17,198 nt of DNA. Source: Gallionellaceae bacterium (lineage in GTDB: Bacteria > Pseudomonadota > Gammaproteobacteria > Burkholderiales > Gallionellaceae). Location of the stretch: assembly GCA_003445795.1 (NCBI GenBank), contig DMCN01000054.1, positions 524 through 17,721 of the forward strand, read 5' to 3'. This document shows, piece after piece, positions 1 to 6,884 of this stretch. Each line of letters starts with the position of its first letter. Position 1 is the first letter of the stretch. The notes beneath the pieces are model-generated. The model was given only the letters and a program-made list of their open reading frames with translations. It did not search any database and was not told the DNA's origin. The position numbers and the translations under genes are program-made.

Positions 1-1
1 G

Positions 2-1000
2 CCGACTTCTTTAGTTACCGGCGCAGCCGGATTTATCGGTTCCAACCTGGTCAAGGCCCTTAACGAGCGCGGCGTGACCAACATCATCGCGGTCGACAAT
101 CTGAAGAACGCCGACAAGTTCAGGAACCTCACCGATTGCGAGATCGCCGACTACATCGACAAGGAAGATTTCATCAGCCTGCTGCAGGACGGGTCACTTG
201 AGGACAGCCTTGCGGCGGTACTGCACGAGGGCGCCTGCTCCGACACCATGGAGACCGATGGTCGCTACATGATGGAGAACAACTACCGCTACACGTTGGA
301 GCTTTTGAACCACTGCCAGAACGAGGAAGTGCCGCTCCTGTATGCCTCTTCCGCATCTGTCTACGGCGGCGGCGGCGTGTTCAAGGAGAGCCGCGAGTAC
401 GAATCGCCGCTCAACGTCTACGCCTACTCCAAATTCCTGTTCGACCAGATCGTGCGCCGCCGCTGGGCCGGCCGCACTTCGCAGATCGTCGGCTTCCGCT
501 ACTTCAACGTCTACGGCCAGCGCGAGCAGCACAAGGGGCGCATGGCCTCGGTGGCTTATCACTTCTTCAACCAGTATCGTGCCGACGGCTACGTGAAACT
601 GTTCGAAGGCTGCGACGGCTACGCCAACGGCGGCCAGTTGCGTGACTTCGTCTCCATCGAGGACGTGGTCAAGGTCAATATGCACTTCCTCGACCATCCG
701 GAAAAATCCGGCATCTTCAATCTCGGCACCGGCAACGCGCAGAGCTTCAACGACGTGGCCGTGGCCACCATCAACGCCCTGCGTGCCGCCAAGGGTGAGA
801 GCGCGCTGTCGCTGGAGCAGATGCACAAGCAGCAATTCATCCGCTACATCCCGTTCCCGGATGCACTGCGCGGCAAATACCAGAGCTATACCCAGGCAGA
901 TATGGGCGCCATGCGCGAGATCGGCTATACCGATCCTTTCCTCACCGTGGAGCAGGGCACGGCGCGTTACGTCAATTACATGCTGGAGAAGTACAAATAA
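2..1000 (+). CDS. hldD: ADP-L-glycero-D-manno-heptose 6-epimerase, 5' end cut by window
   Basis: HldD (RfaD) is a cytoplasmic NAD(P)-dependent epimerase of the extended SDR family. It converts ADP-D-glycero-D-manno-heptose to the L-glycero form used for the lipopolysaccharide inner core. The reading frame is already open at base 2 and contains the Rossmann motif GAAGFIG near visible residues 7-13. Visible residues also include the SSASVYG serine region at about 116, the YxxxK pair Y140/K144, and the HKGRMASV lysine at about 178, which matches the second catalytic residue known from E. coli. The protein is a little longer than the 310-residue E. coli enzyme because of extra loops (DGYANGG and a stretch before the YIPFPD motif), a form I associate with betaproteobacteria. 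No start codon lies in frame before the motif, so the true start is just outside the window. No terminator separates it from the next gene. Confidence 0.95.
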   Translation, partial: PTSLVTGAAGFIGSNLVKALNERGVTNIIAVDNLKNADKFRNLTDCEIADYIDKEDFISLLQDGSLEDSLAAVLHEGACSDTMETDGRYMMENNYRYTLELLNHCQNEEVPLLYASSASVYGGGGVFKESREYESPLNVYAYSKFLFDQIVRRRWAGRTSQIVGFRYFNVYGQREQHKGRMASVAYHFFNQYRADGYVKLFEGCDGYANGGQLRDFVSIEDVVKVNMHFLDHPEKSGIFNLGTGNAQSFNDVAVATINALRAAKGESALSLEQMHKQQFIRYIPFPDALRGKYQSYTQADMGAMREIGYTDPFLTVEQGTARYVNYMLEKYK

Positions 1001-1078
1001 GGGAGTCCACGATTACAAGCTTTCGCAGTCTTTAAAACAGGAGGAATTTCCCAACCGCGGCGCGAGCTGCATTTTGTG

Positions 1079-1085
1079 AAAGGAA
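1079..1085 (+). promoter_or_regulatory. ribosome binding site deciding the comEA-like start
   Basis: AAAGGAA lies 6 bases before ATG 1092. A GTG at 1089 is in the same frame but too close to this site, so ATG 1092 is preferred. Confidence 0.6.
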
Positions 1086-1091
1086 TCTGTG

Positions 1092-1361
1092 ATGAAGAAA
1101 TTGTTACTGTCTCTGTTCATGTCGTTGGCATTCTCCGGCATCACCTACGCTGCGGTCGATCTCAATACCGCGAGCAAAGCCGAACTCGAAGCGGTCAAAG
1201 GGGTAGGCTCCGCCAAGGCGGACGCCATCCTCGAATATCGCAAGCAGCACGGTGCGTTCAAGAGTGTGGATGAGTTGGGCGAAGTCAAAGGCTTCGGCGA
1301 CAAGTCCGTGGAGAAGCTGCGCAGTGAGTTCACCGTAGGCAAGACCACTGCCAAGAAGTAG
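1092..1361 (+). CDS. ComEA-like secreted helix-hairpin-helix DNA-binding protein
   Basis: This 89-residue protein has an N-terminal signal peptide (MKKLLLSLFMSLAFSGITYA, probable cleavage near residue 20). Nearly all the rest is a double helix-hairpin-helix module with VDLNTAS, the hairpin VKGVGSAKADAILEYR and a second hairpin VKGFGDKSVEKLR. This is the ComEA soluble-domain family (TIGR00426 type), whose members bind DNA without sequence preference in the periplasm and can help pull DNA in during natural transformation. Short stand-alone forms like this are common in betaproteobacteria, and not all are proven competence proteins. It follows hldD by 91 bases without a terminator and is closed by a strong terminator. 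The transformation role is inferred from the family only. Confidence 0.88.
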   Translation: MKKLLLSLFMSLAFSGITYAAVDLNTASKAELEAVKGVGSAKADAILEYRKQHGAFKSVDELGEVKGFGDKSVEKLRSEFTVGKTTAKK

Positions 1362-1381
1362 ATCGGCAATCCCGTAGTCCC

Positions 1382-1420
1382 ACAGCCCATCCGGTCTTTG
1401 CCGGATGGGCTGTTTCTTTA
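1382..1420 (+). terminator. Rho-independent terminator after the comEA-like gene
   Basis: A perfect 13-bp stem, ACAGCCCATCCGG (1382-1394) paired with CCGGATGGGCTGT (1401-1413), encloses the 6-base loop TCTTTG and is followed by a T-rich tail. It ends the hldD/comEA-like transcript 21 bases after the stop codon. Confidence 0.9.
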
Positions 1421-1509
1421 TGCGGGATTGGAATCAGCTAATAGGAAAATGTGATTTGTAGAATGGGCCCGCTTCCCCAATAATGTCCGCCTGCTGCCCG
1501 TTCGTAACC

Positions 1510-1516
1510 AGGAGAG
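1510..1516 (+). promoter_or_regulatory. ribosome binding site deciding the cysK start
   Basis: AGGAGAG sits 5 bases before ATG 1522. The frame is open from an earlier ATG at 1483, but that would put 13 extra residues of non-family sequence in front and would place this strong site inside the gene. Confidence 0.75.
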
Positions 1517-1521
1517 TAAAG

Positions 1522-2496
1522 ATGTCCCAGCTGTTCGAGAACAATTCGCTGTCAGTCGGCAACACCCCGCTCGTCAAACTGAACCGTATCGGCGACGGTG
1601 CGAAAGCGACCATCCTCGCCAAGATCGAGGGACGCAATCCGGCCTATTCGGTGAAAGACCGTATCGGTGTGGCGCTGATCGACGATGCCACGAAAAAAGG
1701 ACTGCTCGGACCGGGCAAAGAGATCGTCGAACCCACCAGCGGCAACACCGGTATCGCGCTGGCTTTTGTGGCTGCCGCGCGCGGCATTCCGCTCACGCTC
1801 ACCATGCCCGAGACCATGAGCCTTGAGCGGCGCAAACTGCTGGTCGCCTACGGCGCGAAACTGGTGCTGACCGAAGGTGCCAAGGGTATGGCGGGCGCAG
1901 TGCTGAAGGCCGCCGAGATCGCGCAATCCGATTCCAAATACGTGCTGCTGCAACAGTTCGAGAATCCGGCCAATCCGGCCATCCACGAGGCGACCACCGG
2001 CCCAGAGATATGGAACGACACCGACGGCAAGGTCGATATCTTCATCTCCGGCGTGGGCACCGGCGGCACCATCACCGGCGTGACGCGCTACATCAAGAAG
2101 ACAAAAGGCAAAGCGATCCGCGCAGTCGCGGTCGAGCCTTCCGCCAGCCCTATCCTCACGCAAAAGCGTGCAGGGCAGGAACTCAAACCCGCACCGCACA
2201 AGATTCAGGGCATAGGCGCCGGCTTCGTGCCTGGTGCGCTCGACCTGTCGCTGGTGGACGATGTCGAGACCGTGAGCAACGAGGACGCCGTGCTGTATGC
2301 CCGCCGTCTCGCGCTCGAGGAAGGCATCATCTCCGGCATCTCCAGCGGCGCTGCCGTCGCAGTCGCTGCGCGGCTGGCGCAGAAGGCCGAGAACGCCGGC
2401 AAGATAATCGTGGTCATCCTGCCGGACTCGGGAGAGCGTTATCTCAGCTCCATCCTGTTCGACGGGATGTTCAATGCCTTCGGGATCGCCGAATAG
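1522..2496 (+). CDS. cysK: cysteine synthase A (O-acetylserine sulfhydrylase A)
   Basis: This 324-residue PLP enzyme makes L-cysteine from O-acetyl-L-serine and sulfide in the cytoplasm. It shows the family pattern in order: VGNTPLVKLNRI near residues 12-23, the PLP lysine K45 in NPAYSVKDRIG, the substrate loop PTSGNTGIA at about 71-79, the phosphate-binding glycine loop GVGTGGTITG, and the C-terminal GISSGAA and PDSGERYLS motifs ending in an FDGMF tail. Length and tail fit CysK rather than CysM. The start at ATG 1522 is supported by the AGGAGAG site. It is followed by a 42-base hairpin and then by its paralogue cysM in the same direction. In enterobacteria CysK also binds serine acetyltransferase CysE; no cysE is seen here. 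Confidence 0.95.
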   Translation: MSQLFENNSLSVGNTPLVKLNRIGDGAKATILAKIEGRNPAYSVKDRIGVALIDDATKKGLLGPGKEIVEPTSGNTGIALAFVAAARGIPLTLTMPETMSLERRKLLVAYGAKLVLTEGAKGMAGAVLKAAEIAQSDSKYVLLQQFENPANPAIHEATTGPEIWNDTDGKVDIFISGVGTGGTITGVTRYIKKTKGKAIRAVAVEPSASPILTQKRAGQELKPAPHKIQGIGAGFVPGALDLSLVDDVETVSNEDAVLYARRLALEEGIISGISSGAAVAVAARLAQKAENAGKIIVVILPDSGERYLSSILFDGMFNAFGIAE

Positions 2497-2526
2497 CGCG
2501 CCCGCCCTGCAACGATTTAGAAGTGC

Positions 2527-2568
2527 AAAAGGTAACGCCAGCATTTATCATGCTGGCGTTACCTTTTT
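2527..2568 (+). terminator. very strong hairpin between cysK and cysM
   Basis: AAAAGGTAACGCCAGCAT (2527-2544) pairs perfectly over 18 bp with 2550-2567 around the loop TTATC. A T-run follows the GC-rich part, as in an intrinsic terminator. The A-run at the left also makes it terminator-like on the other strand. It lies 30 bases after the cysK stop and ends 12 bases before the cysM start, so it controls or blocks readthrough from cysK into cysM. Confidence 0.85.
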
Positions 2569-2580
2569 GCAGGACTGAGC

Positions 2581-3468
2581 ATGTATAAGACGCTGGACGA
2601 CTATGTGGGCAACACGCCGCTGGTCAGACTCAAACGCATCCCCGGTGATACCTCCAATGTCATCCTCGCCAAACTGGAGGGCAACAACCCTGCCGGTTCG
2701 GTGAAGGACCGGCCCGCGCTTTCCATGATCCGCCGAGCCGAGCAGCGCGGTGAGATCAAACCCGGCGACACATTGATTGAAGCCACCAGCGGCAACACCG
2801 GCATCGCGCTGGCGATGGCGGCCGCCATGCGCGGCTACAAGATGATCCTGGTGATGCCCGAGAACCAGAGCGTGGAGCGCCGCCAGACCATGCGCGCGTT
2901 CGGTGCAGAACTGGTGCTCACGCCGAGAGAAGGCAGCATGGAACTGGCGCGCGACACGGCCGAGAAGCTGCGCGACGAGGGGCGCGGCATCATCCTCGAC
3001 CAGTTCGCCAACCCCGACAATCCGCTCGCCCATTACGAAGGCACCGCGCCCGAGATCTGGCGCGACACGCAGGGCAAAATCACCCACTTCGTCAGCAGTA
3101 TGGGCACCACCGGCACCATCATGGGCTGCGCGCGCTACTTCAAGGAACAGAACCCCGCCATACAGATCATTGGCGCGCAGCCGGAGGAGGGCGCGCAGAT
3201 CCCCGGCATCCGCAAATGGCCCGAGGCCTATCTGCCGAAGATATACAGCCCGAAGAACGTGGATCGTATCGAGTACGTTGGACAGAAAGACGCCGAAGAG
3301 ATGACGCGCCGCCTCGCACATGAGGAAGGCATCTTCTGCGGCATCTCCTCCGGCGGCGCGCTTGGCATTGCGCTGCGTATCTCGCAACAGGTGCAGAACG
3401 CCACCATCGTGTTCATCGTCTGCGACCGCGGAGACCGTTATCTGTCCACCGGGGTGTTCCCCGCCTGA
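2581..3468 (+). CDS. cysM: cysteine synthase B (O-acetylserine sulfhydrylase B)
   Basis: This 295-residue PLP enzyme is a paralogue of the preceding cysK. CysM makes cysteine from O-acetylserine and sulfide and, in enterobacteria, can also use thiosulfate to give S-sulfocysteine. Visible features are VGNTPLVRLKRI at residues 9-20, the PLP lysine K42 in NPAGSVKDRPA, the substrate loop ATSGNTGIA at 68-76, the GTTGTIMG loop, and a C-terminus with CDRGDRYLSTGVF. The NPAGSVKDRPA and RYLSTGVF signatures are typical of CysM and differ from the CysK next door. An AGGA site at 2571-2574 precedes ATG 2581 by 6 bases and lies directly after the strong hairpin. No clear separate promoter was seen between hairpin and start. 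Confidence 0.95.
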   Translation: MYKTLDDYVGNTPLVRLKRIPGDTSNVILAKLEGNNPAGSVKDRPALSMIRRAEQRGEIKPGDTLIEATSGNTGIALAMAAAMRGYKMILVMPENQSVERRQTMRAFGAELVLTPREGSMELARDTAEKLRDEGRGIILDQFANPDNPLAHYEGTAPEIWRDTQGKITHFVSSMGTTGTIMGCARYFKEQNPAIQIIGAQPEEGAQIPGIRKWPEAYLPKIYSPKNVDRIEYVGQKDAEEMTRRLAHEEGIFCGISSGGALGIALRISQQVQNATIVFIVCDRGDRYLSTGVFPA

Positions 3469-3473
3469 CACGC

Positions 3474-4589
3474 ATGATGCTACCAACCGCAAGACCTTCC
3501 GGAGTCGCGGCATGTCTGTCACTGGCCGTGATGCTGGCGCTCCCTGCGGTGCCGATGGCCGCGGTATCGGAAGTGGTGGACACAGCGCAGCCGCAGACGG
3601 AAATAAAACCGGCTGTGCAGGCTCCAGCCCAGCCGGCAAAACCGGCACCGGCAAAATCAAAAAAGAAGAAGAAACCCAAAGCGCCCCCGCCGCCCGAACC
3701 GGCACCTGAGCCGCTGGCCGAGATCATCGGCGTGGCCGATGCGCCGCGCGACTATCTGGCGGAGAAGTTCATCGGGTTCGTGAACAGTGTCGACCGGTTC
3801 TTCGGCGACGACCGCAACTTCCAGGAGAGCAACGACAGCGTGCTGCAGATCGACATCCCCCGCGTGACGGGATACGGCGGGGACCGCCAGTTCGTTTACG
3901 CCGGTCGTGCCAAGGTGCGCCTGCCCAACACGGAAAAAAAACTCCATCTCTTGATCGAGACCGATCCGGACAAGAACACCAGCACAGACGCATCGCGCAA
4001 CCAGCCCGTGCGGACCGGCACCAAGACAGTTCCGGATAGCTACGGCGCCGGTGTGCGCTACGAAAAGACCGAAGAAGAGCGCTGGCACTACAGTACCGAC
4101 GGCGGACTCAAGTTCCAGGGGATCAGCACGACCCCCTTTGTGCGCGGTCGGGTCAGTTATGAGTTACCGCTGGAAGAATGGAAGATAAAAGCGGCGGAGA
4201 CGGCTTTCTGGTTCAACAGCATCGGACTCGGCGAAACGACGCAAATCGATTTCGAGCGGCCGATCAGCGAGCCGCTACTGTTCCGCGCCACCAGCATCGC
4301 CACCTGGCTCAAGGATACGGAGAACCTCGACATGCGCCAGGACTTCTCCCTCTTCCACAAACTGAACAACCGTGCCGCCGTGTTGTATCAGGCCAGCGCT
4401 CTCGGTAGCAGCCGGCCGAATGCGCATGTGACAGACTATGTGCTCCTGCTGTCGTACCGATACCGCGTCCATCGGCAATGGGTATTCTTTGAACTGAGTC
4501 CCCAGATTCACTTTCCAAAAGCGCGCAATTTCAAATCCAGCGGGACGCTTGGCATGCGGCTGGAGTTTTTGCTCGATAACTCGAAGTGA
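3474..4589 (+). CDS. exported, probably outer-membrane, protein of unknown function
   Basis: I do not recognise a named family. The 371-residue product begins with a hydrophobic signal-like stretch (about residues 10-30, alanine-rich end near VPMAA). A Pro/Ala/Lys-rich linker at 39-80 follows, including five consecutive lysines at 63-67 and then PPPPEPAPEP. From about 120 to the end there are many short amphipathic beta-strand-like segments with alternating aromatic residues, for example VLLLSYRYRV, WVFFELSPQIHF and a final GMRLEFLL. This pattern suggests a periplasmic stalk followed by an outer-membrane beta-barrel. The start lies 5 bases after the cysM stop without a clear Shine-Dalgarno site, and ATG 3477 is an alternative, so translation may be coupled to cysM. 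It converges with the kelch gene (17-base gap), with no terminator seen between them. Function is unknown. Confidence 0.75.
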   Translation: MMLPTARPSGVAACLSLAVMLALPAVPMAAVSEVVDTAQPQTEIKPAVQAPAQPAKPAPAKSKKKKKPKAPPPPEPAPEPLAEIIGVADAPRDYLAEKFIGFVNSVDRFFGDDRNFQESNDSVLQIDIPRVTGYGGDRQFVYAGRAKVRLPNTEKKLHLLIETDPDKNTSTDASRNQPVRTGTKTVPDSYGAGVRYEKTEEERWHYSTDGGLKFQGISTTPFVRGRVSYELPLEEWKIKAAETAFWFNSIGLGETTQIDFERPISEPLLFRATSIATWLKDTENLDMRQDFSLFHKLNNRAAVLYQASALGSSRPNAHVTDYVLLLSYRYRVHRQWVFFELSPQIHFPKARNFKSSGTLGMRLEFLLDNSK

Positions 4590-4605
4590 AAATCCGGGAG
4601 TGGTC

Positions 4606-6510
4606 TTACCAGTAGGATTCGGAATCGGCCAATACACTCTTTCCGGTACCGCCTGTCACCAGCAACTTTCCGTTAGATAGCAGTGTCGCCGTATGTTGTG
4701 TTCGTCCCATCAAGAGACTGCTCGTTACAGCCCAGCGCCTGGTTTCAGGATCATACAATTCCGAGCTGGCAAGCTGGCTGGCACCGGCAACGCCGACCCC
4801 GCCGGTCACAAGCACCTTGCCGGTGGGGAGCAGGGTGGCCGTATGCAGGTAACGCATCGTGGTCAGATTCCCCGTGGGAATCCAACGTCCTTTGTCGGGG
4901 TTGAACAACTCGGCGGAAGCAAGGCTCCCGGTCGTACCGATCCCGCCTGCCACGAGTACTTGGCCGTTGGGCAACAACGTGGTGCTGTGCTGCGAACGTG
5001 CTGTTGCAAGATCACCCTTTGCGGACCACTGTCCCGTGAGCGGATCGTAAATCTCGGTGCTGGCCAGCGTACCTGCATTTGCCGCTCCCACCCCTCCCGA
5101 AACCAGCACTTTGCCGTCGGGAAGAAGAATGGCTGTGTGTTGCGAACGCGCTGCGGAGAGATTGCCTGTTGTGGTCCACTGTCCGGTATGCGGGTCATAC
5201 AGCTCACTGCTCGCCAACGTTCCCGTTCCCAATGCGCCAACGCCACCTGTCACCAGTACTTTTCCGTTGGGCAGCAAAGTTGCAGTGTGTTGCGAGCGCG
5301 CTATTGAGAGGCGCCCTGTAGCAGTCCAATGCGCTGCGGTCATGTCGTATAGCTCCGCACCGGACAGACGGGTGAACGCTGTATCCAGACCCCCGGCGAC
5401 AAGCACCTTTCCATCTGGAAGCAAAGTGGCGGTGTGGCCTCGACGTGCCAATACAAGCACACCGGTCGCAGTCCAACTTTCTGTGGCGGGATCGAACAAC
5501 TCAGCACTGGCGAGATTATCCTTTGCGCCTACTCCGCCTGTAGCCAGCACTTTTCCGTTTGGCAGCAAGGTCGTGGTGTGGTCGCGACGTGCAGTCAATA
5601 GGCCGGCGGACTTGACTATTTCGCCACGCGCCGGAAAACCACAAAAGACAAGAAGACTGGGTGCCCTGGCCCTTTGCACTCTGCCTGCACCATATATATG
5701 CGTGCAAGGTTGCTTCGCGGGCAGTGATGCAATAGATACCCGATATGAACTACCTGTCGCCAGCCGGGTGGGGAACGAGAAAGCACCATTCGTGGCGAGC
5801 TTGATCTTGTCCGAGTTATTGTTGGTCAGAGTGATGCTGTTGCCTGGTGCCAAGCCGCGTAAAGTGCCGCCAACAGCGTAGGCGACAGTCAAAGGAGTTG
5901 CGGTGGAAACGATCTTTCCCAATTTTGCAGTGATCAAGCTGCTGCCTGCACTGACACCGGTAGCGAGACCGTGCTTATTGATCGTGGCCACAGAGTGACG
6001 ATCCGAGTTCCAACTGACTCGGCTGGAAATATTGGCAGTGGTGTTGTCCGAATAAGTGCCGATGGCTGTAAAAGTAGCGGTTTCATCCTGGGCGATGGTG
6101 GCGGCGACTGTCGATACTGTGATGACGGTCAGGGTTGCAGCGGTAACACTGATCTGTGTCGCAACAGAAGTTACGCCGTTCAATGTGGCCGTTATCGTCG
6201 TTGTTCCGATTGAAATGCCGGACACAATTCCGGTAGCACTTTCTACCTTCGCTGTGGCTGGTTCTGCAGATTTCCACTCGACAGCATGAGAAATGTCGGC
6301 CGATGTCCCGTCGGCATAGGTTCCGATCGCCGCCAAACTGGTCGTTTCACCCTTGGTTATGGTCGCGGAAGCAGGGGTGATAGCAATGCTTTTTGGTTCA
6401 GCGCGAGCACTCGAAGGCTCTTTTCCTCCGTCACAACCAACAAGCGCAAATGTGTTCAGGAAGAGCAGCAAGCAGGCTAGAAACGGTAGTTTTCTGGAAA
6501 TAAATTGCAC
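4606..6510 (-). CDS. lipoprotein with two BIG2 domains and seven kelch repeats
   Basis: This 634-residue product has a lipoprotein signal peptide with lipobox LVGC (lipidated Cys26). Two bacterial Ig-like (BIG2) domains follow at about residues 38-123 and 127-210, each with the GTYADGT/GTYSDNT and VSWNS-type motifs. A bridging beta-domain occupies about 213-285. Seven kelch units then begin at residues 311, 359, 408, 458, 508, 556 and 606, spaced 48-50 apart, with the pattern HTATLLPNGKVLVTGG ... SAELYDP ... W. Seven units fit a closed beta-propeller. Such proteins are usually surface or periplasmic binding modules, and no catalytic residues are evident. The start is GTG (6510-6508) behind an AGAGGG site; no in-frame ATG gives a signal peptide. 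The gene is divergent from cdiB across a 374-base gap. A role in adhesion or matrix binding is inference. Confidence 0.85.
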   Translation of the reverse strand: MQFISRKLPFLACLLLFLNTFALVGCDGGKEPSSARAEPKSIAITPASATITKGETTSLAAIGTYADGTSADISHAVEWKSAEPATAKVESATGIVSGISIGTTTITATLNGVTSVATQISVTAATLTVITVSTVAATIAQDETATFTAIGTYSDNTTANISSRVSWNSDRHSVATINKHGLATGVSAGSSLITAKLGKIVSTATPLTVAYAVGGTLRGLAPGNSITLTNNNSDKIKLATNGAFSFPTRLATGSSYRVSIASLPAKQPCTHIYGAGRVQRARAPSLLVFCGFPARGEIVKSAGLLTARRDHTTTLLPNGKVLATGGVGAKDNLASAELFDPATESWTATGVLVLARRGHTATLLPDGKVLVAGGLDTAFTRLSGAELYDMTAAHWTATGRLSIARSQHTATLLPNGKVLVTGGVGALGTGTLASSELYDPHTGQWTTTGNLSAARSQHTAILLPDGKVLVSGGVGAANAGTLASTEIYDPLTGQWSAKGDLATARSQHSTTLLPNGQVLVAGGIGTTGSLASAELFNPDKGRWIPTGNLTTMRYLHTATLLPTGKVLVTGGVGVAGASQLASSELYDPETRRWAVTSSLLMGRTQHTATLLSNGKLLVTGGTGKSVLADSESYW

Positions 6511-6884
6511 ATTACCCTCTGTTGGCAGGCGTTTTAAGTTAAGAATCGCCGCGCACGCTACTCCACCCTGTATTGGCGGTCAACAAGCCCTTTATTGCGG
6601 TGTGGCAAATGTCGATTGCAGGAAATGGGCAACATGATTTTGCGGTTTTTGTGTTTTTTGCGACGCGACATAATGCCGCAGGCTCTGGTATTTATTTATA
6701 TCCGCATGTTTGTAAAAGAAATAATTATTCTATTGGCTGTGACTGAAAAAGATATAGGCCAAATGGCATATTTCATTATTACAACTCCGAAGCTATATTC
6801 CCGCGCCAACTTTATGGGAATAGATCTGCGTTGTTTTGCCAGTCGTAATCGATCACTGCAAATCAAGCCGCGCGATTCACAACG
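6511..6884. other. AT-rich divergent intergenic region
   Basis: These 374 bases separate the divergent kelch lipoprotein and cdiB genes and must carry both promoters. The stretch 6680-6800 is clearly AT-richer than the genes around it. Several TATAAT-like words occur, but I could not pair one convincingly with a -35 box at proper spacing. Open frames here run into cdiB in the wrong frame and look like chance. Confidence 0.6.
6515..6520 (-). promoter_or_regulatory. ribosome binding site for the GTG-started kelch gene
   Basis: AGAGGG on the - strand lies 4 bases before the GTG start. It supports that start over shorter versions, which would lose the lipoprotein signal. Confidence 0.5.

Noticed and set aside
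1039..1045. strong AGGAGGA site between hldD and the comEA-like gene
   Set aside because: No ATG, GTG or TTG follows at usable distance; the comEA-like gene has its own site at 1079-1085.
1552..2544. 330-codon - strand frame over cysK, and a similar 385-codon frame over cysM (2548-3705)
   Set aside because: Both are shadows of the highly conserved PLP enzymes on the + strand and have low-complexity products without family motifs.
5057..5881. 274-codon + strand frame opposite the kelch gene
   Set aside because: It is a shadow of the kelch repeats on the - strand; its own repeats mirror theirs.
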